A stretch of 11,150 nt of DNA from Oscillospiraceae bacterium (lineage in GTDB: Bacteria; Bacillota; Clostridia; Oscillospirales; Acutalibacteraceae), in the NCBI GenBank assembly GCA_003517915.1, contig DOZQ01000004.1, forward strand, positions 23,670 to 34,819. The letters are read 5' to 3'. This document shows, one piece after another, positions 6,651-11,150 of the stretch. Each line of letters starts with the position of its first letter. Position 1 is the first letter of the stretch. The position numbers and the translations under genes were made by a program. The notes under the pieces were generated by a model that did not search any database, had not been told where the DNA came from, and saw nothing but the letters and a program-made list of their open reading frames with translations.

Positions 6651-7265
6651 TTAACAGCAGGAGATAAGATCGCCACCCATGCATTCGCAGCAGCAATCCG
6701 CACAGATAAGCGAGCTGCACACGTCACAGCCCGAACAGCCTCCGCCCATTCCCGTGCCCGTAGGCCGGTATCCTCGGTAACCTCCGCCGTAGCCGCCGCG
6801 CTGACGCTGCATCTGGTTAAGAGCGGCTTTATATTCCGCGTTGCCGGGATCCATACGGCAGGCGGTGGAAAAGCTCGTGTAGGCGTCTTCAAACCAGCCC
6901 CTGCGAAACAGTACGCTGCCGTTCAAAAAATACCACTCGGCGTCCCTTCGCGCAACCGGCACCCCATCCAAAAGCTCCTGAGCTTCCTCCATGCGGTTAG
7001 CGGCAATAAGCGCGCGGATATCTTTAAAATTCGAGTTCGCGTACGAGCCGTCAAATCCGCTTGAACCGCCCTTAGTGCGGCGCTCAAGCAGAATCTGGTC
7101 ATAAGCCTCGTTAATCTCTTTCATTTTATCCCCGGCCAGATCAGACAGCGGGTTGTCGCTGTAATTGTCCGGATGATATTTGCGCGCCAGCTCTCGGTAG
7201 GCGCTTTTTATCTCTTCGTCGGTCGCGTTTCTCGACACCCCAAGAACTGCGTACGGATCTTTCAT
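6651..7265 (-). CDS. J-domain protein with TPR-like region and Cys-rich C-terminal tail
   Basis: Protein of 204 aa. Residues 1-63 are a J domain: [20 protein letters not shown], then RKYHPDNY with the HPD tripeptide at 31-33 that stimulates Hsp70 (DnaK) ATPase, then the [10 protein letters not shown] helix. Residues about 82-150 look like a short TPR-type helical repeat ([31 protein letters not shown]). A Gly/Tyr/Arg-rich spacer (157-176) leads to a tail with ten cysteines in residues 177-204 ([26 protein letters not shown]), which suggests metal binding or redox chemistry. It lacks the zinc finger and C-terminal domains of DnaJ, so it is a specialised J-protein rather than DnaJ. ATG 7265 begins one base after the stop of the DUF5685-type gene. 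GGAG lies four bases upstream and AAAGGAG 13 bases upstream. This tight link suggests the two proteins work together. The J-domain call is sure; the client is unknown. Confidence 0.9.
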   Translation of the reverse strand: MKDPYAVLGVSRNATDEEIKSAYRELARKYHPDNYSDNPLSDLAGDKMKEINEAYDQILLERRTKGGSSGFDGSYANSNFKDIRALIAANRMEEAQELLDGVPVARRDAEWYFLNGSVLFRRGWFEDAYTSFSTACRMDPGNAEYKAALNQMQRQRGGYGGGYRGYRPTGTGMGGGCSGCDVCSSLICADCCCECMGGDLISCC

Positions 7266-7266
7266 G

Positions 7267-8145
7267 CTACTCCACAATCTCCTTTGTCTTGTCTTCCCCC
7301 AGCACATGTTTTTGCACCGCCGGCAGCCCAAGATAAATAATGTTGGCCAAAATATCATAATACCGCTTTATATCAAGAAGCTCCAAAGCCGCGCCCGCCT
7401 GCTGCACGCAGACATTCAAGGTCGCTATCGTCTCGAGCTTCGCGGTTTTGAGGTCATCGCCGGGTTTTAAGCCGTATTTAAGAGCTATGGGATTATAGCC
7501 TCCCCGCGCTAAATCGTCCTCAATGTCGTCGAGCGCGTCTATGAGATAGACCCATTTACCTATACAGTAACCCAAAGAATAAAGCACCCTTTTCGAAGTG
7601 TCGTCCGGCGCTCTGAGAGCAAAAATTTCAGCCAGCGCCCCTGCGGAGGGATCCCCCGCGCGGTCGGTTCCCTCAAACGAGCCCCGTTCAATTTCAGACT
7701 GCTTTTTCATCGCGCGGCCTATAATCTCGTCAACCTCAGGATATTTCTTTTTTGCCCGCCTTCTCGCGAGCGCAAAAAGAGGATAAACAAGGCGCTTGCC
7801 CACACTACCCCAAAATCCCGAGTCCTCAATGTCGTCCAGCAGCTTGTAATAGATCATGCACATGGCGACCGCAGAGGTAAATTCCAGGCTTTCGCTTTTG
7901 TTCTTCGTACGGTTGCATTTTACCAAAGGATTAAAAGCGCACCGGCGTTTTACAAAGCGCGGACAGTCTTTTTCCATAGCCAGCAGCAACACGCCCAAAA
8001 ATGTGAAGTCATAGCTTAAGGTAAGCCGCGCGGCCGGGCCGTAGCCCCTGCCCAGTTCACGGCAAAGCGAACAGTAAACCGCTTTATACAGTTCATATTC
8101 TTTGACCCGCATTTCCGGTTTATTCGCTTTGATATAGCCAAACAA
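7267..8145 (-). CDS. DUF5685-type protein, possible isoprenoid-synthase-like fold
   Basis: Uncharacterised protein of 292 aa; I recognise the N-terminal pattern MFGY…[10 protein letters not shown]…YCSLCRELG…LSYDFTFL as DUF5685. Cysteines C25 and C28 (YCSLC) and C61, C69 and C77 could bind a metal. The rest looks all-helical, with two Asp-rich motifs: LLDDIED (102-108) and [16 protein letters not shown] (204-219). They resemble the two Mg-diphosphate motifs of squalene/phytoene synthase-type enzymes, where the second motif is likewise followed by an Arg-Gly/Tyr/Pro stretch. This similarity is my inference, not a family assignment. TTG 8145 is the start: GAGGG lies seven bases upstream and the N-terminus then matches the family. 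It is the first gene of the operon, behind a good promoter, and one base from the J-domain gene. Cytoplasmic; no signal peptide. Confidence 0.85.
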   Translation of the reverse strand: MFGYIKANKPEMRVKEYELYKAVYCSLCRELGRGYGPAARLTLSYDFTFLGVLLLAMEKDCPRFVKRRCAFNPLVKCNRTKNKSESLEFTSAVAMCMIYYKLLDDIEDSGFWGSVGKRLVYPLFALARRRAKKKYPEVDEIIGRAMKKQSEIERGSFEGTDRAGDPSAGALAEIFALRAPDDTSKRVLYSLGYCIGKWVYLIDALDDIEDDLARGGYNPIALKYGLKPGDDLKTAKLETIATLNVCVQQAGAALELLDIKRYYDILANIIYLGLPAVQKHVLGEDKTKEIVE

Positions 8146-8178
8146 TACGATGCCCTCGTTTTCCCTTTTATCTGATAT

Positions 8179-8207
8179 ATTTTACAGTATGCACCCCGCA
8201 ATATCAA
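8179..8207 (-). promoter_or_regulatory. sigma-A-type promoter of the DUF5685-type operon
   Basis: On the minus strand TTGATA (8207-8202) and TAAAAT (8184-8179) are separated by exactly 17 bases, each five of six to consensus. The start would be near 8172, leaving a leader of about 27 bases that holds the GAGGG SD. The rest of the 158-base gap up to uvrA holds only that gene's terminator. Confidence 0.75.
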
Positions 8208-8261
8208 TTAACAATGTGTGAATTTTCGATAAATAAGCCATTATGCGTATATATGAAATAA

Positions 8262-8296
8262 CGGGCCTCCAAAATATCCAAAATTTTGGAGGCCCG
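8262..8296 (-). terminator. intrinsic terminator after uvrA
   Basis: A perfect 14-bp inverted repeat, arms 8262-8275 (CGGGCCTCCAAAAT) and 8283-8296, with a 7-base loop, begins seven bases after the uvrA stop. The T-tract on the minus strand is modest (TTATTT), but the stem is long and GC-rich at its base. Confidence 0.82.
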
Positions 8297-8303
8297 ACAC
8301 GCT

Positions 8304-11123
<2,820 letters not shown>

Positions 11124-11150
11124 TGTCTTTATCCCTTTTCTGCCGCTCCG

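Noticed and set aside
8146..8303. Riboswitch or small RNA in the gap between uvrA and the DUF5685-type gene
   Set aside because: The gap is accounted for by a terminator and a promoter, and the leader is only about 27 bases, too short for a riboswitch.

Overview
The window reads as ordinary chromosome from a Clostridia-type Firmicute, probably near the Oscillospiraceae/Ruminococcaceae. Evidence for this: the IspH–ribosomal protein S1 fusion gene, which is characteristic of Clostridia; the gene order FAD-oxidoreductase – cmk – plsC – ispH/rpsA; a protein I recognise as DUF5685 next to a J-domain protein with a Cys-rich tail; and purine-rich Shine-Dalgarno (SD) sites with many TTG starts. I see no phage genes, transposase, CRISPR array, tRNA or rRNA. 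Coding density is very high, and no stretch over 300 bases lacks a gene.

Layout. At the left edge one plus-strand gene of unknown function (90-656) ends at a pair of hairpins (661-751). The second hairpin is a bidirectional terminator shared with the minus-strand operon that converges on it. Everything to the right is on the minus strand, described here in transcription order. (1) uvrA (11123-8304) is a complete nucleotide excision repair ATPase followed by its own terminator (8262-8296). (2) A four-gene operon of mostly uncharacterised proteins starts at a good sigma-A-type promoter (8179-8207). It holds a DUF5685-type protein, a J-domain/TPR-like protein with a Cys-rich tail, a six-helix membrane protein and a membrane-anchored DUF4430-type protein. 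It ends at a terminator whose stem contains the last codons of the final gene. (3) A housekeeping operon follows from a promoter overlapping that terminator's U-tract: a BaiN/HI0933-type flavoprotein, cytidylate kinase, a PlsC acyltransferase and the IspH–S1 fusion. The last two overlap by TTGA.

How the genes work together. The housekeeping operon joins CMP recycling, phosphatidic acid synthesis, the last step of the MEP isoprenoid pathway and an S1-type RNA-binding protein, so it looks like a growth-linked set. The four-gene operon is the best candidate for undescribed biology. Its first protein carries two Asp-rich motifs that resemble those of squalene/phytoene synthase-type enzymes. Its second has ten cysteines in its last 28 residues. 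Its last two form a membrane protein plus anchored-domain pair of the sort seen around small-molecule uptake. No function can be assigned from sequence alone.

The most specific new observations are: an almost ideal SD with an ATG exactly at the IspH/S1 junction, which could yield free S1; a G6 run just before the cmk stop from which a -1 shift would read straight into plsC; the terpene-synthase-like motifs in the DUF5685-type protein; and the fused terminator/promoter at 5516-5580.
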